From: Bradyrhizobium rifense
GTDB taxonomy: Bacteria > Pseudomonadota > Alphaproteobacteria > Rhizobiales > Xanthobacteraceae
NCBI RefSeq assembly: GCF_008123425.1
Contig: NZ_VSSS01000038.1
Span: forward strand, 159,264-223,263
Direction of reading: 5' to 3'
DNA length: 64,000 nt
The notes below the pieces were generated by a model, which worked only from the letters and a program-made list of their open reading frames with translations, was not told the origin of the DNA and ran no database searches. This document shows positions 8,521 to 17,785 of this stretch, piece by piece. The translations under genes and the position numbers were made by a program. How positions within the stretch are numbered: the stretch's first letter is position 1; the number at the start of each line of letters is the position of its first letter.

Positions 8521-10275
8521 ATGCTGGACAGCGTTTCCCTGCGCGAAAAACTAAACTTAACCTCCGACGCGGACCGTTCCGGTTTTATTGTGCCGTCGCA
8601 AGAGAAATCGCTAAGCACGATCTTTGAAATAGCGCACACGCTGACCGGCCTATCCCGGCTCGAAGCCAAGCTGGAGAGCGTCATCGAGCGTCTGCAATCG
8701 CTCGTGCAGATGCGCCGCGGCATCGTGTGTCTCTTCGGTCATGACGGCGTGCCCCAGATCATCGTAGGCGACGGTCGGAACGAAGGCCGCGATTCCCGCT
8801 GCGGGGTGCGCTTGCCGCAAGGAGCAATTGATCAAATCGTAGCGTCGGGGCAGCCGCTCATCGTCGAAAACGTAGCGCTGCATTCGGCCTTCAGTTCTTC
8901 GGACGTCGAGATGCTAGATGCCGCCGGTAATACGCGTGTTGCGTTCATCGGCGTTCCCATAGACATTGACGAGAAAGTTGCGGGTACGCTGAGCATTGAC
9001 CGCATTGCGGACAACGGGATGCGCGCGCAGCTCGATGACGACCTCCACCTGCTGACCATGGTCGCTAGCCTCCTGGGCCGGACGGCGAAGCTGCATTACA
9101 CTTTTGAGCGCGATCGCGGGCGCCTTATGGACGAGGAGTTCCGGCTGCAGAAGCAGCTGTCCGAACCCAAGCCTCATGGGCGGGAGCGTAAGAAGGTTCA
9201 AGTCGACGGAATTCTTGGCGACAGCCCGGCGCTCCGCGCGTTACTTGATAACGTCGAGGTGATCGCAAAATCCAACAGCACTGTTCTGCTGCGTGGCGAA
9301 TCGGGTACCGGAAAAGAGCTGGTCGCGAAGGCTATTCACGAGCATTCAGCGCGCGGCAAACGTTCCTTTATCAAGCTGAATTGCGCAGCCCTGACTGAGA
9401 CAGTGCTAGAATCCGAATTGTTCGGTCACGAGAAGGGAGCGTTTACGGGCGCCTTCAATATGCGCAAGGGTCGCTTCGAGCTCGCCGACAAGGGAACGTT
9501 GTTTCTAGATGAGATCGGTGAGATCTCGGCGTCGTTCCAGGCGAAGCTCCTGCGCGTTCTTCAGGAGCAGGAATTCGAGCGAGTGGGCGGCAATCAGACG
9601 GTCAAAGTCGACGTCCGCGTGATTGCAGCCACGAACAGGAATCTTGAAGAGGCCGTGGCAAGGAAAGAGTTTCGTGCGGATCTCTATTACCGCATCAGCG
9701 TGGTTCCTCTGCTACTGCCCCCGCTGCGCGAAAGACGCAGTGATATTCCGCTTCTCGCCGCTCGCTTCTTGAAGAACTTCAACAATGAAAACGGCCGTGC
9801 TCTGGTGTTCGATTCAAGTGCGATTGAGGTCCTCATGAGCTGCGAATTTCCCGGTAATGTCCGCGAGCTCGAGAACTGCGTGCAGCGGACCGCGACCCTC
9901 GCGCAAGGATCGTCGATCGTAAGACATGATTTTGCATGCTGCCAAGGGCAATGCCTGTCGGCCAAGCTATGGAGGTGTGGACCGGAGGAAATGGCGCGAC
10001 AGCCGAGCCCGAATTTCTCATTGCCCGCGAGGCTGAGCATGCCGCCGCCAGAAGCTATAACAGCCGTTCCGCCGGTCAGTAGCGAGCTGACACCGCTAGG
10101 GCCCCCCGGGCAACCCGCAGTGGGTGCTGGGAAACTCGCCGATCGCGAGCGCGTCATCGCAGCCATGGAGAGATCCGGGTGGGTACAGGCGAAGGCGGCG
10201 CGCCTGCTTGGACTAACCCCGCGCCAGATTGGCTATGCCTTGCGAAAACACAGTATCGAGATCAAGCGCTTCTGA
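8521..10275 (+). CDS. nifA: NifA, nitrogen-fixation transcription activator
   Basis: NifA activates sigma-54 promoters of nif, fix and associated genes under low oxygen. The 584-residue protein has an N-terminal GAF domain (about 35-190), an AAA+ domain with Walker A GESGTGKE at 259-266, the sigma-54 contact loop GAFTGA at 306-311 and Walker B at about 325-331, and a C-terminal helix-turn-helix (about 545-580). The rhizobial oxygen-sensing pattern C-X11-C-X19-C-X4-C is intact (C441, C453, C473, C478). B. japonicum NifA is about 605 residues; the difference is mainly at the poorly conserved N-terminus and linker. GGAG about 10 bases before the ATG supports the start. It is transcribed with the broken fixR from the element at 7371. 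Confidence 0.97.
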   Translation: MLDSVSLREKLNLTSDADRSGFIVPSQEKSLSTIFEIAHTLTGLSRLEAKLESVIERLQSLVQMRRGIVCLFGHDGVPQIIVGDGRNEGRDSRCGVRLPQGAIDQIVASGQPLIVENVALHSAFSSSDVEMLDAAGNTRVAFIGVPIDIDEKVAGTLSIDRIADNGMRAQLDDDLHLLTMVASLLGRTAKLHYTFERDRGRLMDEEFRLQKQLSEPKPHGRERKKVQVDGILGDSPALRALLDNVEVIAKSNSTVLLRGESGTGKELVAKAIHEHSARGKRSFIKLNCAALTETVLESELFGHEKGAFTGAFNMRKGRFELADKGTLFLDEIGEISASFQAKLLRVLQEQEFERVGGNQTVKVDVRVIAATNRNLEEAVARKEFRADLYYRISVVPLLLPPLRERRSDIPLLAARFLKNFNNENGRALVFDSSAIEVLMSCEFPGNVRELENCVQRTATLAQGSSIVRHDFACCQGQCLSAKLWRCGPEEMARQPSPNFSLPARLSMPPPEAITAVPPVSSELTPLGPPGQPAVGAGKLADRERVIAAMERSGWVQAKAARLLGLTPRQIGYALRKHSIEIKRF

Positions 10276-10631
10276 GCAAAGCGTCGGGCTCGCTCCTCTC
10301 TCGCGCTCGGCCGACTGGGATAGGAGCGCGTGGCAGGAGGCGATTGCCGGCTCTGATGCATACTGCGGATGCTAGCGTTATGCCTTGCTTGGGATACACT
10401 CGCCGGTGAAGTATAGGGCGTCTTCGCGCCGGCTGGTCTTGTCATCGTCTGTTTGCACGTATTCGCGCTGAAAACTGGCTTGGCGTGGAACCGGCGCGTG
10501 ATTGCCGCGGCTCCGTTGCTCCCGTAACTCGGATCAGCCTAAGATCACGCCCAAGCTCAAGCCGTCGCAATTGCGCCAACAGACTCGCCGTCAGTCTTTG
10601 CATGCCTTCCTCATCGGCGAAATGCCCGGGG

Positions 10632-10647
10632 TGGTATGACATTTGCT
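10632..10647 (+). promoter_or_regulatory. Sigma-54 (-24/-12) promoter of fixA
   Basis: TGGTATGACATTTGCT fits TGGYAYR-N4-TTGCW at every fixed position, GG and GC being 10 bases apart. The predicted start (about 10658) is 28 bases before the fixA ATG, leaving a short leader with AGGAGA. I saw no perfect TGT-N10-ACA in the 250 bases upstream. The rest of the 410-base nifA-fixA gap (10276-10631) holds nothing else I recognise. Confidence 0.88.
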
Positions 10648-10685
10648 GCTCGTCGGGAGCCGGCTCAGCATCTTAGGAGAAGTAC

Positions 10686-11552
10686 ATGCACAGCATCGTT
10701 TGCATCAAACAGGTCCCCGACTCCGCTCAAATCCGCGTGCACCCAGTTACGAATACGATCATGCGCCAGGGCGTGCCGACCATCATCAACCCATATGATC
10801 TCTTCGCGCTGGAAGCTGGGCTCGAGCTACGAGACAGGTTCGGCGGCGAAATTACCGTCCTCACAATGGGGCCGCCATCGGCCGAAGACTCTCTCCGAAA
10901 GGCACTGACATTTGGTGCCGATCGAGCTGTCCTGCTGACCGATCGTAGCTTCGCGGGATCCGATACGCTGGCGACGAGTTACGCGCTGGCGTGCGCGATT
11001 CGCAATATCGGGAGGGAATATGGCCCGCCGGATGTCATATTCACTGGCAAGCAGACGATCGACGGCGATACGGCGCAGGTGGGACCTGGCATTGCAAAGA
11101 GGCTCGGGGTCCAGCAGCTTACTTATGTTTCCGCAATCAAAGCGCTGAACTTCAAAGTACGCACGATCGAGGCGGAACGGCGCTGCGAAGGCGGCGTCCA
11201 GGTGCTGCGTTCCAAGCTGCCGTGTCTCGTCAGCATGTTAGAGGCAACCAATCAAATTCGCCGCGGTGCAATGATAGATGCGTTGCGTGCCGCACGTGCC
11301 ACAATCGTAAAATGGAGCGCCCAAAATGCCGGCGTGGATGACATGGCCAAATGCGGTCTGAGGGGGTCGCCGACCGTCGTCAAACGTGTTTTCGCGCCCT
11401 CCCCACGAGCGGAGAAGGCGACGTGGGTGGAGGCGGCCGAGCAGCCGGCGCAAGCATTGATCGACGCCATGTTCAATCGCAACCCTATGCTCGAAACGGA
11501 GCTCGCACAGCTCGCGCGCGGTACCTCATCTGCGCAAGCTCGCGGTGCGTGA
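10686..11552 (+). CDS. fixA: FixA, electron-transfer flavoprotein beta subunit
   Basis: FixA is the beta-type ETF subunit of the FixABCX complex, which bifurcates electrons to supply low-potential reductant to nitrogenase. The 288-residue protein shows the ETF-beta N-terminus (CIKQVPDSAQIRV) and the conserved stretch FTGKQTIDGDTAQVGPGIAKRLG at about 119-141. The gene stands alone here: no fixB, fixC or fixX follows. In B. japonicum fixA is likewise separated from fixBCX. It has its own sigma-54 promoter 28-55 bases upstream, so NifA control is expected. AGGAGA lies 5-10 bases before the ATG. Confidence 0.95.
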   Translation: MHSIVCIKQVPDSAQIRVHPVTNTIMRQGVPTIINPYDLFALEAGLELRDRFGGEITVLTMGPPSAEDSLRKALTFGADRAVLLTDRSFAGSDTLATSYALACAIRNIGREYGPPDVIFTGKQTIDGDTAQVGPGIAKRLGVQQLTYVSAIKALNFKVRTIEAERRCEGGVQVLRSKLPCLVSMLEATNQIRRGAMIDALRAARATIVKWSAQNAGVDDMAKCGLRGSPTVVKRVFAPSPRAEKATWVEAAEQPAQALIDAMFNRNPMLETELAQLARGTSSAQARGA

Positions 11553-11959
11553 AGTCGCGGCTGATCGAGCGGAGCCGGCGATGGCCGGATCGTGGTCATG
11601 CATGGGCCCGTCGCTCGGTTGCACCAGGCTGCATCGATCTTGTCGGCCGTTCCTCGCCAAATACGATAAGAAGGGTGAGCATTCAACTTGCGTATCTGAG
11701 CGCCGAGAGGCAGGTATCGGATCAATCTACCAGACGTCTCGTTACGCTAACGTTTGGCGACCTGCGACACACCAATTCACTGGAGAATTCATGGAACCTG
11801 AAGACGCGCCCGTTCAGTTTGTGTGGAGTGGCAGAGAGCGCCCGCTGAATTCACCGCGTGGAGCTCGCGCGGGGGATCTATCCCTCGCGCGCAATCCGCC
11901 GCATTTCACGTGACTGCAACGTGCGGGCATTATCATCGCGGTTCGACCACAGGACGGTA
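11553..11959. other. Non-coding gap after fixA
   Basis: About 400 bases with no recognisable gene. Short frames on + have no family resemblance. A decayed transporter reading leftward on the minus strand may fade into this stretch. Confidence 0.4.
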
Positions 11960-12196
11960 TCGAGGTTAGCTGATAATATTCCCGGTCAACATCATGGCCA
12001 GCTCGTCCCGATACCGCCATGATCGAAAGCGTAATGATCGGCCTTGCCGACGGCCAATCTGGTCAATATAGGCTCCGAGCACGATCGCGCCAACAGATCG
12101 CATCAAGGCACCGAGCCAGAACACACCGAAGATCAGATCTGCCGGAGCTTTGCGCGCCTTCGGTATCTGACCGACGCCGATTCCAGGTAGCGTCAC
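11960..12196 (-). pseudogene. Remnant of an MFS transporter
   Basis: A minus-strand frame contains FWLGALMRSVGAIVLGAYID, followed by QIGRRQG. This is the typical second and third membrane segments and loop motif (G-x-x-x-D-R-x-G-R-R) of sugar/metabolite MFS transporters. The frame then shifts, and a stretch resembling the next helix start (MAVSG) appears in another frame near 12020. Only about 75 residues remain of a protein of over 400. It lies just beyond the glmS stop and is presumably unrelated to it. Confidence 0.5.
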
Positions 12197-12202
12197 CTTA
12201 GC

Positions 12203-14029
12203 TTATTCGACGGTAACCGATTTCGCAAGATTTCGCGGTTGGTCGACGTCCGTGCCCATCAAGTTGGCCGTGTGATAGGCCAGGAGCTGCACCGGAATCG
12301 CATAGACAATGGGCGTAAATGTCGTCCCCATCTCCGGCAGCACGACCGTCGCGAGTGTATCCATGGACACCTCCGCGGCTCCGCTAGCGTCCGTTATCAA
12401 GATAATCTTGCCGCCGCGGGCGGCGACCTCGTGCATGTTCGAGATGGTCTTTTCGAAGAGCCGGTCGCAAGGAGCGATGACGATTACGGGAACGCTCTCG
12501 TCGACCAAGGCGATGGGGCCGTGCTTGAGCTCTCCGGCCGCATAGCCTGCGGCGTGAATATAGGAGATTTCCTTCAGCTTCAGGGCCCCTTCCAGGGCCA
12601 GTGGAAACGACGTGCCGCGACCAAGATATAGCACGTCACGCGATTTGGCGATGTCGCGTGCGAGCTTCTCGATCTGCGGCTCGCTGGCAAGCGCCCGTGT
12701 AACTAGCCGGGGAATTTCGATCAGCACTCGCACGAGATCGACCTCGTCGCTCTCCGACAATTCACCCCGCGCCTTGCCCGCCGCGACCGCAAGCGCCGCC
12801 AGGACGACAAGCTGGCATGTGAACGCCTTGGTCGAGGCAACGCCGATTTCAGGTCCGGCGAGTGTCTGCAACACTATCCCGCTTTCGCGCGCAATGGTCG
12901 AGCCTAGAACGTTCACGATCGAGAGTGTATGCAGGCCTTGAGACTTGGCGTAGCGCAGGGCGGCCAGCGTATCGGCCGTCTCGCCGGACTGCGAGATGAA
13001 GATAGCAAGATCTCCCCTGCGCATCGGTGCCTCACGATAGCGAAACTCGGAGGCGACATCGAGCTCGACCGGAATACGAGCCAGCCGCTCGAACCAGTAT
13101 TTGGCGATATGGCCGGCATATCCTGCCGTACCGCAAGCGGTGATCGAGATATGTCCGATCGCATTGAAATCGAACGGAAGCTCCTGCGGCAGTGCGACGC
13201 TCTCGTTGGCGATATCGACGTAGTGCGCCAGCGTCTGCCCGATCACCTCTGGCTGTTCGTGGATTTCCTTCGCCATGAAGTGGCGGTAGTTTGCTTTGTC
13301 GACGAGAACCGACGACGTGGCAGATTTCACCACCTCCCGGCGGGCGACTGTGCCTTGTGCGTCGTAAATCACGGCGACGTTGCGGTTGAGCACAGCCCAA
13401 TCGCCGTCCTCAAGATAGGTGATCAAGTCGGTAAGGTGCGCGAGCGCGATAGCATCCGATCCGAGATACATTTCGCCTTCGCCATGGCCGATCGCAAGCG
13501 GTGAGCCCTTCCGCGCGCCGATCATGAGCTCGTGGTGCCCCTTGAACAGGATTGCAAGCGCAAACGCGCCCACTAGCCGCGGCAGCGACGCTTTTACTGC
13601 GTCCTGCGGCGAGCAGCCATTTTTCAGATATGAGTCGATAAGATGCGCCACCACCTCGGTGTCTGTTTCAGAGGCGAAATAGGCGCCATGCTGCTTCAGC
13701 TCCGCGCGCAGCTCGCGGAAATTCTCGATAATGCCGTTATGGACGACTGCAACATTGTCCGTTGCGTGGGGATGAGCATTATGCTCGGTCGGCTTGCCAT
13801 GGGTCGCCCAGCGCGTGTGCCCAATCCCGGCATGGCCTGAGACCGGATGGCGGCGAACGCGTGTCTCAAGGTTCCTCAGCTTGCCCTCGGCCCGCCGAAG
13901 CTCGATATAATTTCCTTTGAGCGTTCCGATGCCTGCTGAATCGTAGCCGCGATATTCCAGTCGCTTAAGTGAATCGATGAGTCGATCCGCGACCGGACCG
14001 CGCCCCAGGATGCCGACAATCCCGCACAT
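12203..14029 (-). CDS. nodM: Glucosamine-6-phosphate synthase (GlmS/NodM)
   Basis: This enzyme converts fructose-6-phosphate and glutamine to glucosamine-6-phosphate, the precursor of the Nod-factor chitin backbone and of the cell wall. The ATG at 14029 was chosen because it places cysteine at position 2 (MCGIVGILG), the N-terminal nucleophile of this Ntn amidotransferase; the frame opens 9 bases earlier with TTG. The 608-residue protein carries the glutaminase domain (1 to about 240, with GHTRWATHG) and two SIS isomerase domains with ISQSGETADT and the C-terminal KSVTVE. In the nod/fix neighbourhood the name nodM is appropriate, but the sequence alone does not separate it from a housekeeping glmS. 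It reads towards fixA and is separate from noeL-nolK. Confidence 0.93.
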   Translation of the reverse strand: MCGIVGILGRGPVADRLIDSLKRLEYRGYDSAGIGTLKGNYIELRRAEGKLRNLETRVRRHPVSGHAGIGHTRWATHGKPTEHNAHPHATDNVAVVHNGIIENFRELRAELKQHGAYFASETDTEVVAHLIDSYLKNGCSPQDAVKASLPRLVGAFALAILFKGHHELMIGARKGSPLAIGHGEGEMYLGSDAIALAHLTDLITYLEDGDWAVLNRNVAVIYDAQGTVARREVVKSATSSVLVDKANYRHFMAKEIHEQPEVIGQTLAHYVDIANESVALPQELPFDFNAIGHISITACGTAGYAGHIAKYWFERLARIPVELDVASEFRYREAPMRRGDLAIFISQSGETADTLAALRYAKSQGLHTLSIVNVLGSTIARESGIVLQTLAGPEIGVASTKAFTCQLVVLAALAVAAGKARGELSESDEVDLVRVLIEIPRLVTRALASEPQIEKLARDIAKSRDVLYLGRGTSFPLALEGALKLKEISYIHAAGYAAGELKHGPIALVDESVPVIVIAPCDRLFEKTISNMHEVAARGGKIILITDASGAAEVSMDTLATVVLPEMGTTFTPIVYAIPVQLLAYHTANLMGTDVDQPRNLAKSVTVE

Positions 14030-14251
14030 GCTAATCAATTTACCTCAAGTTCATAACAGAGCGTGCCGCAAGGCGCGCCTGACCAATTCGCTCGCTCTAG
14101 CAATGGGCCAGTCTAGCCCGGGCCTGCCCTCGATCGGGGCACGCGTCACCCGGCGGTGCGCGAGCTCCAAGCAACACGTGGAGGCTTGTCGAATTCGCCG
14201 GACGATCCTAAAGCAACTTTCTGGGAACCGAACAATGAGCGCCATCGGCGG

Positions 14252-15229
14252 CTAGCAGCTGCATGGTTCTGTCCTTTTGTCCGATGTAGCCGATGCCACC
14301 AAGAAGGCCTGGTAGGCCTGCCGCATTCCATGTGTGAGCCATGTCCTCGCGCGCCAGCCGAGGCTCGCGAGACGGCTGACGTCGAGCAGCTTGCGCGGCG
14401 TGCCGTCGGGCCGGGAGCTATCGAAACTGATCTCGCCGATATAGCCGACGACTTCGGCGACGATGCGGGCAAACTCGGCAATGGTGATGTCCTCGCCAGT
14501 GCCGATATTGATCAGCTCCGCGCTCGAATAGGTCTTCATCAAATGCACGCAGGCATCGGCCATGTCGTCGACATAGAGGAACTCGCGCCGCGGCGTGCCA
14601 GTGCCCCAGACTACGACGCTTCTTGCGCCCGAAACCTTTGCCTCATGGAAGCGCCGGATAAGGGCCGCGACCACGTGGCTATAATCGGGATGATAATTGT
14701 CACCGGGACCGTAGAGATTGGTCGGCATCACGCTGATGAAGTCAGAACCATACTGGCTGCGATAGGCCTCCGCCATCTTGATGCCGGCAATCTTGGCAAT
14801 CGCATAAGGCTCGTTGGTCGGCTCCAGCGGGCCGCTCAGCACGGTGTCCTCGCGCAAGGGCTGCGGTGCGAGCTTCGGATAGATGCAGGACGAGCCGAGG
14901 AACATCAGCTTCTCGGCGCGGTTCACATGCGCGGCCTGGATCACGTTCGCGGCGATCGCGATGTTGTCGTAGATGAATTCGGCGCGCAGCGTGGCGTTGG
15001 CGACGATGCCGCCGACTTTTGCCGCGGCAAGGAAGATCACCTGGGGCCGCGCCTTCGCGAACCAGTCGAACACCGCGGCCTGGTTGCAGAGATCGACCTC
15101 GCGCCGGTCCACCGTGACAAGCTTGACATCCTCGCGCGCCAGCCGGCGCATGAGCGCGCTGCCGACCATGCCGCGATGGCCGGCGACGTAGACGCTCTTG
15201 CCGTTGAGCTCAAACGAAGCGTTTGCCAT
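14252..15229 (-). CDS. nolK: NolK, GDP-L-fucose synthase
   Basis: NolK (Fcl type) epimerises and reduces GDP-4-keto-6-deoxymannose to GDP-L-fucose, the NodZ donor. The protein has the NADP-binding GHRGMVGSA near its N-terminus, the catalytic GSSCIYP and YxxxK (YAIAKIAG), all intact. I chose the ATG at 15229 (325 residues, MANASFELNGKSVYVAG); an ATG three codons upstream is possible and the open frame reaches further still. The start lies inside the last 20 bases of noeL, so the two genes are translationally coupled. GC content is visibly higher than in the surrounding island genes. The last few residues (TSDKRTEPCSC) look like a drifted tail. Confidence 0.92.
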   Translation of the reverse strand: MANASFELNGKSVYVAGHRGMVGSALMRRLAREDVKLVTVDRREVDLCNQAAVFDWFAKARPQVIFLAAAKVGGIVANATLRAEFIYDNIAIAANVIQAAHVNRAEKLMFLGSSCIYPKLAPQPLREDTVLSGPLEPTNEPYAIAKIAGIKMAEAYRSQYGSDFISVMPTNLYGPGDNYHPDYSHVVAALIRRFHEAKVSGARSVVVWGTGTPRREFLYVDDMADACVHLMKTYSSAELINIGTGEDITIAEFARIVAEVVGYIGEISFDSSRPDGTPRKLLDVSRLASLGWRARTWLTHGMRQAYQAFLVASATSDKRTEPCSC

Positions 15230-16295
15230 TGGCCGCATCCCGTTTTGCCTCCGCCAGATCGCTCCCCACCATCTCGGCGACGAGTTCCGCAAAACTCCGC
15301 TTCGGTGTCCAGCCGAGCACCTCGCGTGCCTTGGTGGCATCGCCGACGAGTAGATCGACCTCGGTGGGGCGAAAATAGGTCGGATCGATCTTCACCATCG
15401 TCTTGCCGCTCCTGGCATCGATGCCGGTCTCGTCGACGCCTGCGCCGCGCCATTCGACACGACGGCCGACCTGCGCAAAGGACAGCTCGACCATCTCGCG
15501 CACCGAGCGCGTCTCGCCGGTGGCGAGCACGAAATCGTCGGGCTTGTCGGCCTGCAGGATCATATGCATGCCCTCGATGTAATCCCTGGCGTGACCCCAG
15601 TCGCGCTTGGCCTCGAGATTGCCGAGATAGAGCGTCTCCTCGAGTCCGACTTCGATGCGCGCCACGCCGCGCGTGATCTTGCGCGTGACGAAGGTCTCGC
15701 CGCGGATCGGGCTCTCATGATTGAACAGGATTCCGTTCGAGGCAAACATGCCGTAGGCTTCGCGGTAGTTCACCGTGATCCAGTAGCCGTAGAGCTTTGC
15801 GACGCCGTAAGGCGAGCGCGGATAGAACGGCGTCGTCTCCTTCTGCGGAATCTCCTGCACCAGGCCGTAAAGCTCGGAGGTCGAGGCCTGGTAGAACCGC
15901 GTCTCCTTCTCCATGCCGAGGATGCGGATCGCTTCCAGGAGGCGCAGCACGCCGATGGCGTCGGCGTTGGCGGTGTATTCGGGGCTTTCGAAGCTGACGG
16001 CGACGTGGCTTTGGGCGGCGAGATTGTAGATCTCGGTCGGACGGATCTGCTGCACCAGGCGGATCAGATTGGTCGAATCCGTCATGTCACCGTAATGCAT
16101 CAGGAACGGCACGTCGCCGACATGCGGATCCTGGTAGAGATGGTCGACGCGTGCGGTGTTGAACGAGGATGAGCGCCGCTTGATGCCGTGCACGATATAG
16201 CCGAGCGACAGCAGATGTTCGGCAAGATAGGCACCGTCCTGTCCAGTCACGCCGGTGATGAGAGCGACCCGCCGTTTGCTTGCTTGGTTTGACAA
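15210..16295 (-). CDS. noeL: NoeL, GDP-mannose 4,6-dehydratase
   Basis: This 361-residue Gmd-type enzyme makes GDP-4-keto-6-deoxymannose from GDP-mannose, the first step to GDP-fucose. The Rossmann motif TGVTGQDG is at about residues 15-22. The catalytic STSELYG and YxxxK (YGVAKLYGY) are intact, as is the RDWGHARDY stretch typical of the family. The gene precedes and overlaps nolK on the minus strand. With nodZ at 5.5 kb it completes the fucosylation route. I found no clear nod box in the 150 bases upstream. Base composition of noeL-nolK is more like a core genome than the AT-richer flanks. A chromosomal gmd could look identical; the context supports noeL. Confidence 0.92.
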   Translation of the reverse strand: MSNQASKRRVALITGVTGQDGAYLAEHLLSLGYIVHGIKRRSSSFNTARVDHLYQDPHVGDVPFLMHYGDMTDSTNLIRLVQQIRPTEIYNLAAQSHVAVSFESPEYTANADAIGVLRLLEAIRILGMEKETRFYQASTSELYGLVQEIPQKETTPFYPRSPYGVAKLYGYWITVNYREAYGMFASNGILFNHESPIRGETFVTRKITRGVARIEVGLEETLYLGNLEAKRDWGHARDYIEGMHMILQADKPDDFVLATGETRSVREMVELSFAQVGRRVEWRGAGVDETGIDARSGKTMVKIDPTYFRPTEVDLLVGDATKAREVLGWTPKRSFAELVAEMVGSDLAEAKRDAANGKRFV

Positions 16296-17596
16296 ATCGT
16301 CTCTCTGCGCATGTTAATGTCGTCCCGCGATCGACGACCTTTAGTCGCGTCGGCCTCCGATCCGGAAGCGTCACGCTCTCGAAGCACCGAATGTGGACGT
16401 GTATAGACATTGCATCGATCGCTCAACTGTACGGAGGTAAACGTTCCACATCGAAACGGTTTTGAAGGACTATACGAAAGTTTGCAATCCGGCGGGTTTC
16501 GTTCGCCTTCCTCGGCCGTCGCTCCATTGCTTGGGTGCGACCAGTGGAATTACGGCGCGGACAAGTGGTGAGCGACCCGCCGGGACCGAGAAGCCGTTCC
16601 ACTGTCTTTGCTTGCTCAACTCGCGCGGCGAGCCAGGCCATAGGATGGCCGCCTCGGACATGCGACCTGCTCGAAAGGGCCGATCGTTGGGCTGCGAATA
16701 AGGCAGGCATGCAATCGGGCTCCTTGAGCTGTCGATGCGTATATCGAGGAGGCGTTGATAATCTCCAAGGCCTGAACCCTCCTGAGATTGCTCAGCAAGC
16801 TGTGAGCCAGCTCATAATCCGACCAGCTTAAATCATTGCAGCCGGGCATGACGAAGACGTCGCGATAGGAGGATGCGTACCAAACATTGTGCCAACGTGT
16901 ATGCCTACAGCTGCTCCGTTTCGGCGCGAGCAAACTATTTGCAGGTTCGCGGTAGGTGGATCACGACCACCTGTATGGCCTCCAACTTCCATTCCACTCT
17001 GAGCAGCGAAAAAGGCAACCTCCGACATGAGCAAATCTCAAATCGGGCAATCGCCACGCGGCGACGCTGCTCCGATCTTCGCATCCGGTTCTCCTGCACT
17101 CGCCGTTTAATCGCAAGATCTTGCAATGAATCGCTGAGGCTACCTCACTGAGGCGTTTCGAGGCATCGCGGGCCTTCTGCAATCTGAGCTCCAAATGACA
17201 CACTCCCAATTGGTCGGCCCGGATGCTGTTGTACGGCCAGGCGCGGTCGCCAGCTGCATTGAAGACCTTACAACCTGACGCTACGTTCGATTCAAGCACT
17301 TATGTCGAGAGTCGCGCATTTGGCGCGGGATCTGACGGGAACCACCAATGAGTCCAATCTCCACTATCATTTTGCGTTGGCGTGGTGTTTCCAAGCGGGC
17401 GTTCTCAACCGAGAAGAATGCAGTGAAGCTTACTCGACGCGCTTGCGTTTGTTGCGATTGGTTTGTCGCATCTCAGACATTGACAGAGCGGGCGGCATTG
17501 ACGGCAAATGAAGTGCTTTTGCGAAAGCCCGCCTACGGGATTTTACGTAGGGCATGTGTCGCATTTTCTTGATCTAAAAACTGCATCGTCTTTTGC
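16296..17596. other. Gene-poor stretch upstream of noeL
   Basis: About 1.3 kb without a recognisable gene. Minus-strand frames between 16.5 and 17.3 kb may be remains of a decayed protein, but they match nothing I know. A 32-base motif at 17270-17301 recurs, about 27 of 32 bases identical, at 35829-35860. Confidence 0.4.
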
Positions 17597-17785
17597 ATGA
17601 AGCAGAAGAAGCCATTGCCCGACGCCAAACATTGGCGAGGCCGTGCGGAAGCGACGCGAGTAAAAGCGGAGTCGCTCAAGGACAACCCATCCAGACACAG
17701 GCTCCTCAAGGTCGCTAAGGAATATGATAAGCTGGCTCGCCTGGCGGAGAAGCGGCAGAGAAATGAGGTTGACGGGCAGTTCTGA
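17597..17785 (+). CDS. Small basic conserved-type protein (62 aa), unknown function
   Basis: The 62-residue product begins MKQKKPLPDAKHWRGRAE and is rich in charged helix-forming residues, with R/K and E alternating in heptad-like spacing to residue 55. Proteins of this size and pattern (HWR.RAE...A......R..LL..A..YD.LA..AE.R) are widespread hypothetical proteins in Bradyrhizobium genomes, by my recollection. No metal, catalytic or membrane motif is visible. The coding frame looks real because the helix pattern and acidic/basic balance are kept along its whole length, unlike the overlapping minus-strand frame. No operon partner is apparent. Confidence 0.55.
   Translation: MKQKKPLPDAKHWRGRAEATRVKAESLKDNPSRHRLLKVAKEYDKLARLAEKRQRNEVDGQF

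Noticed and set aside
14156..15676. A 506-codon open frame on the plus strand opposite nolK and noeL
   Set aside because: It is antisense to two well-conserved high-GC genes, a common cause of long spurious frames.
16399..16480. Possible nod box upstream of noeL
   Set aside because: GATG and TTTACC occur, but not in the order and spacing of the consensus; fewer than half of the fixed positions match.
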